Assembly (NCBI GenBank): GCA_023846275.1
Contig: JAIUJO010000619.1
Location: 299,001 to 363,000, forward strand
Reading direction: 5' to 3'
DNA from: Vanilla planifolia
Taxonomy: Eukaryota; Streptophyta; Magnoliopsida; Asparagales; Orchidaceae
Length of the DNA stretch: 64,000 bases
The notes under the pieces were generated by a model, which was not told the origin of the DNA, made no database searches, and worked only from the letters and a program-made list of their open reading frames with translations. Numbering within the stretch: the stretch's first letter is position 1; every line of letters starts with the position of its first letter. The translations under genes were made by a program, and so were the position numbers. Of this stretch, positions 13,601 through 25,800 are shown in pieces.

Positions 13601-15306
13601 AACTTAACACAACCCTACCCTACCCTATCTTACTTTATGTTATGCCATTTTACCGTATTCTACTCTACTCTCCTCTCCTCTCCTCTCATCTTCTCTACTT
13701 TGCTATGTTTTACACTTCTTTGCTCTGCTCTGTATCGCTCTGCATTACTCTGCTCTATATTACTCTACTCTACTCTACTATACCCGACTCTACTCTATCC
13801 TATCCTACCCCACCACATGCTACTTTACTCTACACTACTCTACTCTACTCTACTCTATTCTACTCTACTCTACTCTACTATATGCTAGCCTACGTTAGCC
13901 TAGCCTTACCTAGCCTAGCTAGCATATCTTAACCTAGGCTAGCTTAACCTAACCTTACTTTGTTCAACACTACTCTATACTACTCTAGCCTAACTTAGCC
14001 TAAGATAACTAGCTGAGCCTAACCTTATGCTACTCTACTTTACTCTATTATATTATTGCTTAGCTTAGCCTAGCCTAGTACTACTCTACTCTACTTTACT
14101 ATTCTATACTATATTATAATCTAATTTACTCTACTCTTCTCTACCCTATCCTACCTTAACCTAAATTAGCCTAGCCTAGCCCATCCAAACCTAGAATTGC
14201 CTTACTCTACCCAACCCTACTATACTCTACTACACTCTACTCTACTCTATCATAGCCAAACATAACATAGCAAAGCCTAACCAAGCTTAGGCTTAATCTA
14301 TTCTACTTTACTTTATTTTACTCTATTATACTCTAGCCTAGCCTAGCCTTACCTAGCATGTTTCTCTATATTTATCTACTATACTCTACTTTGCTCTACT
14401 CTACTCTACAATGCTCTACTATGTTTTTCTCTTCTCTGTTATGCTCTGCTCTGCTCCACTCTTATCTTCTCTACTCTGTTCTAATCTATTTTGCTCTACT
14501 CTACTATTCTCTATTCTAATCTACTCTATAATATTCTACTCTAACCTAGCCTAGCCTAGCATAACTTAACTTAGCCTAACCTAACTTAGCCAAACCTAAC
14601 CTAGCCATGCTCTTCTCTACTCTACTCTACTCTATTATACTCAACTCTACTTTATTCAAATCTAGACTAGCTTAGCATAATGTAGCCTACACCTTTCTCT
14701 TCTTTAGCCTAGGCTAGCATAGCTTAACTTAGCATTATTTTATTCTACTTTACTCTACTCAACTTTGCTCTACTCTACTCTACTCTAGCCTACTCTAACC
14801 AAGCTTAGCCTAGCTTAGCCTAGCTTAACCTTGTCTAACCTAACTTATCCTAGACTAACCTTATTCTACTCTACTATATTCTATTTTACTCCCCTTTACA
14901 CTACTCTAATCTTATCAACTCTACACTACTCTCCCCTAACCAAACCTAGCCTAGTCTTACTCTACTCCACTCTACTTTACCATGCTCAACTCAGCTCTAC
15001 TCTAGCCTAGCTTACTCGAATATAGCATAGACTAGCTATGCTTAGCCCCATGGTACTCTACTCTACTCTACTTTATTATACTTTTGCCTAGCCTGACACT
15101 ACTCTACTCTACTCTACTCTGCTCCACTCAGTTTTGCTTTGCTCTGATCTACTTTATACTGCTATACTCTGCTCTACACTACTCTGCTCTTCTCTACTCT
15201 ACTCTGCTTTACTCTGTTCTACTCTACCTTGCTCTATTCTACTCAATGTTGCTCTGCTCTACACTACTATGCTCTATTTTACTCTACTCTATTCTTCTCT
15301 ACTTTA
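10690..15306 (+). repeat. Y-unit tail, copy 0
   Basis: A satellite field that reads in parallel with about 35,380-39,165 and 53,740-58,386. Shared landmarks in the same order are: a CTACC island with an ACTATGCCCTACCC step (about 11,000; 35,690; 54,080), an unusual CTCTCCTCTCCTCTC patch after TTATGC or a variant (13,637; 38,495; 56,825), a GATAACTAGCT-type phrase (14,010; 38,790; 57,122), and AGCCCCATGGTACTC (15,045 and 58,129; lost in copy 1). It abuts AT-rich block A. Open frames such as 13,070-13,381 are stop-free CTACT runs, not genes. Confidence 0.82.
11974..12037 (+). repeat. Phrase P copy (Y type)
   Basis: Contains TTATGCTATTCTACTCAAC and CTTCACTATATTATACTC. It matches 36,469-36,541 and 54,861-54,935 closely, at the same relative place in each Y tail. 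Confidence 0.75.
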
Positions 15307-16959
15307 CTGTTATGTTTCTTAATCGTCATGCATCTTTTACTTAACACCATAATTTGTATCACAAATGTGAATTTTCATTAGATTTTTTATTACTGAGAGA
15401 AAACATTCAAAAAATTCAAAAAATTATTTAATCTATAAAAAATATAAAAAATATTTTGTGAATGTTTTTTAATAATTTTAAAATCTATGACTATGTGATG
15501 TAGATATTTTCATTTAAGTTTATTCTTAAAAATAATTTTGAATGAAAAATTTATTAATAAATAATAGTTTTAAAATGTATTTTTTAAAATTGCTAAAAAA
15601 AATTTATATATTTAATAAATTTATTGTGTACAGTGACTTCATAAAATAGTTATATTTAAAAATGAATAAAATACTACTTACTTTTTATAAAAAATCTCTT
15701 TCTTTCATTATTTTTTAAGGATAAAATTATTATTTATTTTAGTCAAGCTATGTTTTAATTTTTTAATTAAAAAAACTTAATAATGTGCTTATAAAAGTGT
15801 ATAATTAGACTTTTAAAATTTATTTTAATATGATAAATAGCATCTTAAATTGTGATTAAACAAATGCAATATTTTAATAAATTAAAGTATTTTTAGACTA
15901 AACAATAATAATTAAATTTTCTATTTCAATTTATTACCTCTTTTATTATAATATAAATATACTTTATATAAAGTAAAATGAGGTCTATTAGATCATAGAA
16001 ATATAAAGTGATGACACTAATTATTTATATTTTTATCCTTTTAGTTTAAGGTAACTAAGTTATATTAATATTAGGCATATTTTAATTTTATAGTTAGAAT
16101 GATGATCTTTAGGTTTCTAGTTGCTTATTTATTTACAAGCTATGTTATTATTGTTTTCTTTTGTTTGTATATTAATGACTTGTTTGAAGTTTATTCTTTA
16201 TGTTTTAGGAGCATAAAGTTTCTAGATATTATAATTTTATCTATAATTTTTTATAACAATCATTAAAAAAATTTTAAGCTAAACTAAAATTGTAATCCAA
16301 AAGAACATTATATATACCAACTTTAAAATTTCTCCAAAATATATATCATTATTATTAGTTAATTCATATTTTTTTAAAAAATATGTAAAATTATCATACA
16401 AAAAAAATATTATCACTATTTATAATTTTTTATTTTTAAATTCAAATATTAAAATATTAATTTATATATTAAAAAGTTTAAAAATTAAATATTATTTTGT
16501 ATATAATAAATTTAATATATTCATATAATACTTATGTTTTAAATTAAATCAAAATTAAAAGTTTTTACTATGAGTAATGAATATAAATTTCTTTTTAGCA
16601 ACTAAAATGTTTTTTGTATGCATGAATTACTCTTATTTTAACATGAAAAACAAGAAGGAGAAACCATTTTAATGATCAAATTTACGTACTTTAATTTTGT
16701 TATTTTCTGTGAACTAGTAAAATTTACAAATAATATTATATATTTATTTATAAATTTTATTTAACTATGATTATATCTACAAAATGTTAAGCAAAAAAAT
16801 AGATTTGAAAATTCAATTATTCCATATTTTATACTTTGAAAATAAACAAAAACCCTTTGAACAAATATTCTACATATTTGTCTATTGGTTTGAAAATGTG
16901 ACAATACTTATTCTAAGTAAAACAATATAAAACAAATTATATAGATGTCAAAAACAAAG

Positions 16960-17302
16960 AAAACTCATGCATTAACCATCATTGAATTTTTCTCAAATTT
17001 CATAATTTCGATGGTGAATATTTTTGTGAAAGTTGCATAAATTGTATCAAATGAAAAATATAAAATAATTAAAGCTTTAGAATTTGTAAATTTTAAATAA
17101 TTATTAACAAACTATGAGAGATTTTTTCTCTTTGTCTCACATAATGAAAAAGTTTTTACCATGGGAGCAAATGCATAAAAACTTAAAAATAACAAAATAG
17201 AGCAAAAATCATGAGCTAACCATAATTTCATAAAAAGTTATAATTTGGAAGGCTACTAATTTTGTGGCTATTCCATAAAGCATATTATGCAAAAAACCAT
17301 CA
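16960..17302 (+). repeat. Internal diverged duplication in block A, about 240-bp period
   Basis: Two similar segments, about 16,960-17,060 and 17,204-17,302, share CATG, a TAACCAT step, TTTCATAA, ATGG/AAGG, a TTTTGTG core, and a CATAAA...TAT...ATG end. The spacing is about 240 bp. The pair is kept in blocks B, C and D but is missing in E. It could be the remnant of a conventional plant-type satellite monomer. Confidence 0.55.
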
Positions 17303-17934
17303 CATAATCAACAACATGAAATGTGCAACTATTTTAGTAATAAATGATAATTAATAAACCACTGAAACTATTAGAAATATTTGTCTATTTTTTTATTTTA
17401 AATATTTTGAATTTTATTTTCTTCAGAAAGTATTTTTTAATTGTTTTATCAATGCACTATCATAAAAAATAAAATCAAATCAAACATTGAAATATTTAGT
17501 TTTTCTAAAAGATATATCATTATTATTAGTTAAATTATATTCATTAACTTTATTTTTTTAAATATAAAGATTAATTTACTTCTTAAATAATAAAGGAATC
17601 TAATGGTTCGAAAAAAGTATCGAATCTAAGTGTGATTTAATAAATATTTATATAAAACTAAGACATATTATACTTATTTTAATAAATAATAGTTTATATT
17701 AAAATTTTTAATTTTTTAATTTTCAAAAAAAGTTTTCTTTATATTTATTAGTTTTATCTTTAATTATAAAATAAAAGACAAAATATTAATTTATATATAA
17801 AAATAACAAACTAAAATATTATTTTGTATATCAACAACAAAATATATTTGATTACTCCTTATGCTAAAAAAATTCAAATTAATTTTTTTTGCATGGGTGT
17901 TATTGAAGGTATAATTTGTTACCAATTTATGTGT

Positions 17935-17995
17935 ATATAAATATATATATATAAATACACAAAAGATTAATGTGTATATATATATCTAAAAGATC
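17935..17995. repeat. TA microsatellite at tail of block A
   Basis: TA-rich run interrupted by ATAAATA and GTGT. It sits between the conserved TAATTTGTTACCAATTTATG segment and the conserved AGATCAATGTATCGTACATT segment. Confidence 0.85.
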
Positions 17996-18083
17996 AATGT
18001 ATCGTACATTAAACATAAAGATTAACATTATAAAATATAATCTTTAAAATTATATATTATAAGAATATTATTTATTTTTAAAA

Positions 18084-18245
18084 CCTAACCAAACCAAGAC
18101 AAACCAAACAAAAACAAACCAAATCGAATCAAACCAAACCACAGAACCAAATCGAACCAAACCGAACCGAACCGAACCGATACTAATCTAACCAAACCGA
18201 GCCAAAACGGTTCGAACTGAACTGAACTGAATAGAATCAAACCCC
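18084..18245 (+). repeat. GAACC array, X1 first
   Basis: In-register pentamers GAACC, AAACC, GAATC and GAACT start directly at the right end of block A and pass into CTACC pentamers via CCCCACCCAACC. The minus strand is open in places (Arg-Phe-Gly-Ser-Val repeats), as expected of CGGTT repeats; it is not a gene. Confidence 0.9.
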
Positions 18246-18534
18246 ACCCAACCTTACACTACCCTATCTTGCCCTACTTACCCTATCCTACCCTACCTTA
18301 TGCTACTCTATTCTATTCTACTCTAACCTATTCTATCCTAGCCTAGCCTTGCTTAGCCTAGCCTAACCTAAGCTAGCTCTACTCTGCTATGCTCAACTCT
18401 ACTTTACTATACTCTACTATACTCTACTTTACTCTTCTCTAGTCTATCCTATCCTACCCTACTAGCTTAATCTAGCTCTACTCTGCTATGCTCAACTATA
18501 CTTTACTATACTCTACTGCACTCTGCTCTACTTT
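18246..18534 (+). repeat. CTACC to CTACT/CTAGC segment
   Basis: CTACC pentamers run to a CTTATGCTACTCTA step and then change to CTACT and CTAGC. The segment is nearly repeated at 18,901-19,140, including the CCCCACCCAACCTTAC entry, which indicates a local duplication. Confidence 0.85.
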
Positions 18535-18698
18535 AATATATAATTTTAAAGATTATATTTTATGATGTTAATCTTTATGTTTAACTTACGATACATTGAA
18601 CTTTTCTACACATATATATATGTATACAAAAGATCAATGTGTAGTACGTAAAACAAAAAGATTAACATCATAAAATATAATCTTTAAAATTATATATT
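18535..18698. repeat. 164-bp near-perfect palindrome
   Basis: The left arm (18,535-18,605) is the reverse complement of the right arm (18,628-18,698), with about 6 mismatches in 71 bp by eye. The 22-bp centre is a TA-rich, nearly self-complementary stretch. Both arms are copies of the conserved tail of the AT-rich blocks (with ATTAACAT and TAATCTTTAAAATT). It should extrude as a cruciform or hairpin. Confidence 0.92.
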
Positions 18699-18720
18699 AT
18701 AAGAATATTTTTTATTTTTA

Positions 18721-18900
18721 AAACCTAACATAACCAAGACAAACAAACCAAAGCAAACCAAACCAAACAAAACAAAACCAAACCAAATGGAACCAGACCG
18801 AACCGAACAGAACCAAACCGAATCGAACCGAACCGAACCAAATCGAATAGAACCGAATCGAAACGAATCGAATCGAACTAAACCGAATAGAATCGAACCC
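18721..18900 (+). repeat. GAACC array, X1 second (duplicate of first)
   Basis: Follows an AT-block tail (18,628-18,720) exactly as the array at 18,084 does, with the same AACCAAGACAAAC entry. AACCG, AACCA and AATCG variants dominate. Open frames on both strands across this array are repeat translations. Confidence 0.9.
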
Positions 18901-19306
18901 CACCCAACCTTACCCTACCCTCTCTTGCCCTACATACCTTATCCTACCCTTCCTTATGCTACCCTACTCTATTCTACTCTAACCTATCCTAGCCTAGTCT
19001 AGCCTAGCCTAGCCTTGCTTAGCCTAGCCTAGCTAGCTTAACCTAGCTCTACTCTGCTATGCTCAACTCTACTTTACTATACTCTGCCATACTATACTCT
19101 ACTATGCTCTACTCTACCCTACCCTACCCTACTAGCCTAACCTAGCTCTACTCTGCTACGCTCAACTCTACTTTAAAGTACTCTAATATACTCTACTATA
19201 CTCTTCTCTACTCTGCTCTACTCTACCCCACCCTACACTATCCTAGCATACCCTCCATTACGTTACCCTACCCTACCCTACCATTCCCTACTATACTGTA
19301 CCCTAT
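18901..19306 (+). repeat. CTACC/CTACT/CTAGC spacer between GAACC arrays
   Basis: CTACC run, TTATGCTACCCTACTC boundary, CTAGC run, CTACT run with CTGCTATGCTC, then CTACC pentamers again before the next GAACC array. Matches 41,366-41,747 in order and content. Confidence 0.85.
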
Positions 19307-19465
19307 CGAACCGAACCAAACCAAACCAAACAAAACGGAAGAGAAAAGAACCAAATCTATTGGTATCGAACCGAATCGAACCGAAATGAATTGAACCGAA
19401 CCAAACGAAATCGAACTTAACAGATCAAAACTCAACTTAACTGAACTGAACCGAATCGAACCCTA
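19307..19465 (+). repeat. GAACC array, X1 third
   Basis: Starts after a TACCCTATCGAACC junction; variants AAACC, GAATC, GAACT and TGAAC. It passes in register into CTACC. Confidence 0.9.
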
Positions 19466-19765
19466 CCCTATTCTACCCTACCGACCCTACCCTACCCTAT
19501 GCTACTCTACTCTACTCTTGCCTACCAAAGCTTAGTGTAGCCTAGCTTACCATAGTCTAGGCTTCCTTAGCCTAACCCAGCCTAACCTAACCTAACCTAA
19601 CTCTACTCAACTCAACTCAACTCAACTCTACTCTACTCTACGCCACCTTACCCCAATTTACTATACCTATCCTACCCTCCCATACGTTGCCCTACCCTAC
19701 CCTACCCTACCCAGCCTTACCTTACTATACCCTACCCTACGCTACCCCACGCCACAGTACACTCT
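19466..19765 (+). repeat. CTACC/CTACT/CTAGC spacer
   Basis: Contains a TACCGACCCTACCCTACCC step and a CTATGCTACTCTACTC boundary, both repeated at 41,917-41,955. A short CCTAA run at about 19,576-19,600 resembles an insect-type telomere motif but is only a few units long. Confidence 0.85.
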
Positions 19766-19895
19766 ATTGAATAGAACTACAACGATCTAAAACAAATCTA
19801 AATGAGCCGAACGGAACCGAATCAAACGGAACATAAAATAACTGAACATAAACGATCCCATCTGAATCGAACCAAACTGCATTATAATGAACCCT
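19766..19895 (+). repeat. GAACC array, X1 fourth (most decayed)
   Basis: Irregular GAACC, AACAT, AATCG and GAGCC units between CTACC islands. Corresponds to 42,191-42,345. Phase is less regular than in the first arrays. Confidence 0.8.
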
Positions 19896-22800
19896 ACATT
19901 ACCATACCTTACTCTACTCTACCCTACCCTATCTTAACATACCTTATCCTATTGTACCTTACCTTACCCTATGTTACTCTACTCTACTCTACTTTATTCT
20001 AGTCTACCCTAGCCTAGCCTAGTCAAGCCTAACCTAGCCTAGCCTTAGCCAAGCCTACCTAACCCTATTCTACCATACCCTCCCCTACGTTACACTACAC
20101 TACCCTACCCTACCCTATCCTATACTACTATACACCACTCTACTCTACTCTACTCTATTGTACTCTATTCTAATATACTTTACTCCACTCTACTCTATTC
20201 TACTCTACATTAGCCTACCATAGCCTACCCAAGCCTAGCCTAACTTACCATAGCCTTGCTTACACTAGTCTAGCCTAGCCTAACCTTGCTTTTCACTGCT
20301 CTACTATACTCCACTCTACTCTGATCTACTATAGCTTAGCCTAGCTTAACTTAGCCCTTCTCTACTCTACTATGCTCTACTCTACTTTACCCTACCCTAC
20401 CCTATCCTATGTTATTCCACTCTACTCTAATCTACTCTAACCTAGCCTAGCCAAGCCTAACCTAGTATAGCATAATCTAGCTCAACTTTACTCTACTTTG
20501 CTCTCTCTACTCTTCCCTACCCTACCGTACTGTATATTACCTTACCCTACCCGACTCTACCTGATGCTATGCTACTCTACTCCAATCTTCTCAACTCTAC
20601 TCTATTCTACTTTAGCCTACCCTAGCCTAGCCTAGCCTTACTCTATTCAACTCTACTCTACTCAAACCAAGCCTAGCCTAACATAGCGTAGCCTAGCCAA
20701 GCCTAGCTTTATGCTATTCTACTCTACTCTAGTTCACTCTATTATACTCTAGCCTAACGAAGCACTACTTTACTCTACTCTACTCTCCTATGCTCTACTA
20801 TGCTTTGCTTTGCTCTATTTTACTCAATACTTCTAGGCTCTACTCTTCTCTACTCTACTCAACTCTACTTTACCATACCATACCATACCCTACCATACCC
20901 TACCTTATCCTTTGCTACTCTACTATGCTCTATTATACTCCATGCAACACTGTTCTACATTACTCTATGCTACTCTACTTTACTCTACTCTACTCCAGCT
21001 TACACTAGCCTTACTTAGCCTAGCATTCCTTTGCATAGCTTAGCTAGGCTAACCTAACTCAACTATACTTTACTCTACTCTATTCTACTTTACTACACCT
21101 TGTCCTACCCTATCCTACCCAACCATACCCTACCCTACCCCTACCATACCCAACCATACCCTATCTTATCTTACCCTATCCTATCTTATCATACCCTCTC
21201 CTACCATATCTTATCCTACTCTACTCCACTCTACTCTTCTCTAGCCTACCCTACTATAGCTTAGCCTAGCCTAACCTAACCTAACCCTACTCTACTCTAC
21301 TCTGTCCTACTTTACTCTACTCTACTCTAGCCTACTCTTCCCTTGCCTAGCCTAGTTCTACTTGTCCCTACCTTACCCTATCCTACTCTACCCTACCCTA
21401 CCATACACTTCTAAACCCTACTCCACTCTTTTGTACTCTCCCCTCTTTACTCTCCTATCCTCTACTCTATTATGCATTACTCCACTCTTCTCTACTCTAT
21501 TTTCCCATACTCTACTCTGCTCTACACAGCTCTAATCTACTCTACTCTACTCTATTATATCCTATCAAATATTGCAATACCTTATCCTACTCTACTCTAC
21601 TATCTCTAACTACTCTACTCTACTCTACCTTACCTTACCTTAGCCTAGCCTAGCCTAACCTTGCTCATCTCTACTCCACTCTATTCTTGTCTGCAATAAC
21701 ATATCGAAGCCTAGTCTAGCCTTGCCTATCATTCCTTAGCCTAACTTAGCCTATCTTAATCGAGCTCTACTTGACTCTACTCTGTTGTACTATACTCTAC
21801 ACTACTCTATCTGACAATACCCTACTTTACACTACCATAACCTACTCTTCCTTATCATACCTTACCATACTCTACCTTGCGCTATGCTATGCAACATTAC
21901 TAAACTCAACTCAACTCGACACAAATCTACTCTACTCTACTCTATTCTACTCTCCTACCCTCTTCTCACCTATACCCTTCCCTACTCTACCTTATCCTAC
22001 CATACCCATCCCTATGTTATTGTATAGTACTTTACTCTACTTTAGTATATTCTACTCTACACCACTCTACTTTACTCTATTTTATTCTACTCTACTCACT
22101 TTATGTTACTCTACTCTACCCTACTCTATGCTTCACTACTCTGCTCAACTTAATTTACTCTACTCTACTCTATCCTACCCTATCCTATCCTATCTTACTC
22201 TACCCTACCTTACCCTACCCAACTTTACCTTATTCTACCCAACCCTACCCATCTACTTTACACTACACTATGCTAATCTACTCTACTCTACTCTACTCTA
22301 CCCTACCCTGCTCTATATTACTCTACTATATTCTACTATACTCTACTCTAATCAAGTCTCCTCTACTCTAATCTAATCTATTCTACTATTTTCTAGCCTA
22401 GCTTAGCCTAGACTACCCTAACCTAGCCTTACCTTATTGTACTCTACTCTACTTTACAATATTCCACTCTACTCTGCTCCAACCTAGCTGAGCCTAACAT
22501 GGTGTAGCCTACCTAACCCTATGTTATTCTATTCTAGTCTGCTCTTGTCTACTCTTCCATAGTCTAGCGTAGGCTAGTCAAACTTTATCGAACCTAACTC
22601 TACTCTAGTTTACTCTATCTTACCATACACTATATGCCATAGTCAACCCTACCCTACTTTACCTGACCCTATCTTACTCAACTCTACTCTACTCTATTAC
22701 ACTCTACTCCACTTTACTCTACTCTAGCCTACCTTAGCTTAGCCTAGACTAATTAGCCTAACCTAGACAAACTTAGTTCTACTCTACACTACTCGAGTCT

Positions 22801-25800
22801 ACTTTACTTTACTCTACTATACTATACTCTACTCTACTCTACCCTAAAATACCATACCACCCTACCGAACGCTACCTTATTCTATCATACCCTACCCAAC
22901 CTTACACTACTCTACTCTACCTTATTTTACTCTACTCTACTCTACTATACTCGATTCTGCTCTACTATGCTCTGCTTTGCTCTACTAAATCCTAGCCTAG
23001 CTTAACCAACATCTACGTAACTCTACTCTACTATATTTTACTCAACTCTACCTTACACTACCATAAACTACTCTATAGTTTATTACTCTACTCTATTTTA
23101 CTCAAATTAACTCTAAACACTTCTCTTCTCCTCTACTCTCTTCTTCCTCTACACTACTCTCCTCTCCTCTTCTTTGCTCCACATTGCTTTGCTCTACACT
23201 ACACTACACCACTCTTCTCTACTCTTCTATGCTCTACTCTATTATATTCTATTATACTCTACACTACTATACCCTACCATTCCCTACCTTAACCTGTTCT
23301 ATTCCACTAAACTATACTCTACTCTAGTCTACTCTTCCCCACTCTACTCTACTCTACTCTACACTACTCTAGCTTACACTACCTATGTCTAGCCTAACCT
23401 AACCTTACATTGCCTTGCTTAACCTAGCCTAGCCTAACCTAGCTCTAGTCTACTTCGCTCTACTCTACTTCATTAAATTATACTATACTTTATTGTAGTC
23501 TACTCAACTATATTGTATTATACTAAACTGTACTCTACTCTATTGTACTATACTCTACTCTTCTCTACTCTACTCTTCTCTACTCTACTCTAGCATAGTA
23601 TTACCAAGCCTAACCTAACCTAACTCTACTCTACTTTACTCTATCTTACTCTACCCTAACTAATACTACAATACTTTACACTAGTCTACTCTCCTCTCTT
23701 CTCCTCTACTCTACTCTACTCTTCTCTACTCTACTCTACTTTGCATTGCTCTCCTTTGCTCTACTCTTCTCTGCTCTACTCTTTTCTATTCTACCCTTCT
23801 CTACTCTATTCTACTCTACTCTGTTTTATGTTGCTCTTCCTTACTCTGCTATGATTTACACTTCTCTACTCTACTCTTCCCTATCCTAACCAATCATATA
23901 TTAACTTATGCTACTCTACTCTAATCTGCTCTATCCTATTCTATTATACTCTACTCTATTCTAGCCTTGCCTAACCTTGCTTAGCTTAGCTAAGCCTAGC
24001 TTAACTTAGCTCTACCATACTCTATTCTACTCCCTTCAACTCTACTCTACACTACTCTACTCTACTTACTCTTCTTTACTCTACTCTACTCTACTCTACT
24101 CTACTCTACATTACACTACTCTACTCTATTCTAATATAAACTAACATAACATAGCTTAGCCTAACTTAGCCATCTACTACTCCACTCTAATCCATATTAC
24201 TCAATTATTCTCTAGCCAGCTTAGTCTTGCTAGCCTAGCATTACTTTAATATACTTTATTTTACTTTACTCTACTTTATCTTACTTATCTTACCCTACTC
24301 TATTCTATTTTACTCTACTCTACTCTACTCTACTCTATTTTGCTCTACTCTACTATGCTCTACTTTATTCTACTCTACTATAACCTAACAAAGCCTAATA
24401 TAAACTATCTTAGCTTAGCCCTCTGTTACTCTATTATCCTCTACTTTACTCTATTACACTTTATCCTAGCTAAGCCAAGCCTATCCTTGAATTACTCTAT
24501 TTTATTCTACTTTACTCTACTCTACTCTACCCAACACTACTCTACTCTACTCTACTCTGTCATACTATATTATACTCTGCTCTACTCTACTCTACTATAC
24601 TCTACTCCACTTTAATCTACTATACTCTAGTCTTTTCTACTCTGGTCTACTCTACTCAACTCTAACTCTACTCTACTTTACTCTTCTCTACTCCACTCTT
24701 CTCTACTCTATAAGACTTGACAATACTCTACTATACTTTACTCACCTCTAGCTTAGCCTAGCCTAGCCTTCTTTAACCTAGCTCTACTGTACTTTACCCT
24801 ACCCAACCCTACTCTGCCTTACACTACCCAATGGTGTCTACTCTATGCCACTTTGCTCTACTCTACTCTACTCTCCTCTCCTCTCCTCCTCTCTTCTCAA
24901 CTACTCTACTTTGCTCTGCTTTGCCTTACTCTCATCTCTTCTCTTTTCCACTCTTCTCTACTTTGCTCTACTCTGCTCTACTCTAGTCTACTCTGTTCTA
25001 CTCTACTCTACATTACTCTACTCTACTCTATTCTACTCTACTCTCCCTACTTTACTCTACCTTATCCTACCCTAGCCTACCTTATGCTGCTCAACTCTAC
25101 TTTACACTGCTCTAGTCTGCTTTACTTTTCTTAACTCTACTCTAGCCTAGCCTTACCTAGTCTAGCCTTGCCTAACCATTCTTTTCCTAACCTTGCCTTA
25201 CCTAGCCTAACCAAGCAAAACTAAACTATACTCTATTCTACTCTACTCCATTCTAATTTACTCTATTCTACACTACTTTACTCTACTCTACTATATTATA
25301 CTATACTCTATTCTACTCTACTCAACTCTATCCTATCCTACAATACTCTACTCTAGCCTAGTCTAACCAAGCTCTACTGTACTCAACTCTACCCTATCCT
25401 ATTCTACCATACCATACCCTCTCTTACCCTATGCTACTCTACTATACTCTAATCTCCTCTCTTCTCCTCTTCTCTCTTATTCTCTACTCTGCTCTAATCT
25501 CCACTGCTCTCCTCTCCACTCTTCTACTCTACTCTACACTGCTCTGTTCTATTTTGCTCTACTCTGCTTTGCTATGCTTTGCTTTTCTCTACTCAACTCT
25601 ACTCTCCTGTGCTCTCTATTCTACTCACTCTACTCTACCATACCCTATCCTGCCATACTCTACCTACCTTACCTTACACTATGCTACTCTACTACACTCT
25701 ACTCCACTATACTCTATTCTGCTCTACTCTAGCTTAACATAGTCTACTACACTCTACTCCACTCTGCTATACTCTACTCTACTCTTGCTTAACATAGTCT

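Larger units (their letters stand above)
15307..18083 (+). repeat. AT-rich block A (X type, fullest X copy)
   Basis: About 2.8 kb of AT-rich, non-pentameric sequence. The left end begins TGTTATGTTTCTTAATC and recurs almost unchanged in block E. The right end, with AGAATATTATTTATTTTTAA, recurs in block C and nearly so in D and E. No terminal inverted repeats, target-site duplication, polyprotein motif or long ORF is visible; the best frame (16,099-16,266) is 55 codons. It also holds a diverged internal duplication and a TA-rich microsatellite near the right end. It may be an old non-autonomous element or a satellite spacer; I do not recognise it. Confidence 0.85.

Noticed and set aside
2232..15306. 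CRISPR-like array of regular repeats
   Set aside because: The repeats are contiguous and degenerate with no unique spacers, and the DNA is clearly eukaryotic satellite.
15307..18083. Autonomous transposon or retrovirus-like element
   Set aside because: No long ORF, no reverse transcriptase or transposase motif, no long terminal repeats and no terminal inverted repeats could be seen; kept only as an unidentified AT-rich repeat.
18718..18903. Reverse-strand frame with Arg-Phe-Gly-Ser-Val repeats
   Set aside because: CGGTT repeats are stop-free on both strands, so this is the expected result of the GAACC array.
19570..19602. Run of CCTAA units resembling the insect telomere repeat
   Set aside because: Only a few units long, and one of many CTAGC/CTACC variants scattered through the array. 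There is no long homogeneous tract and no chromosome end. CTACC runs likewise lack the extra bases of the plant CCCTAAA telomere repeat.
21771..22376. 201-codon open frame, the longest in the window
   Set aside because: It translates as Leu-Tyr-Ser-Thr-Leu repeats from CTACT pentamers. The same chain appears in overlapping frames, because a 5-bp repeat reads alike in all three frames. There is no domain or start context.
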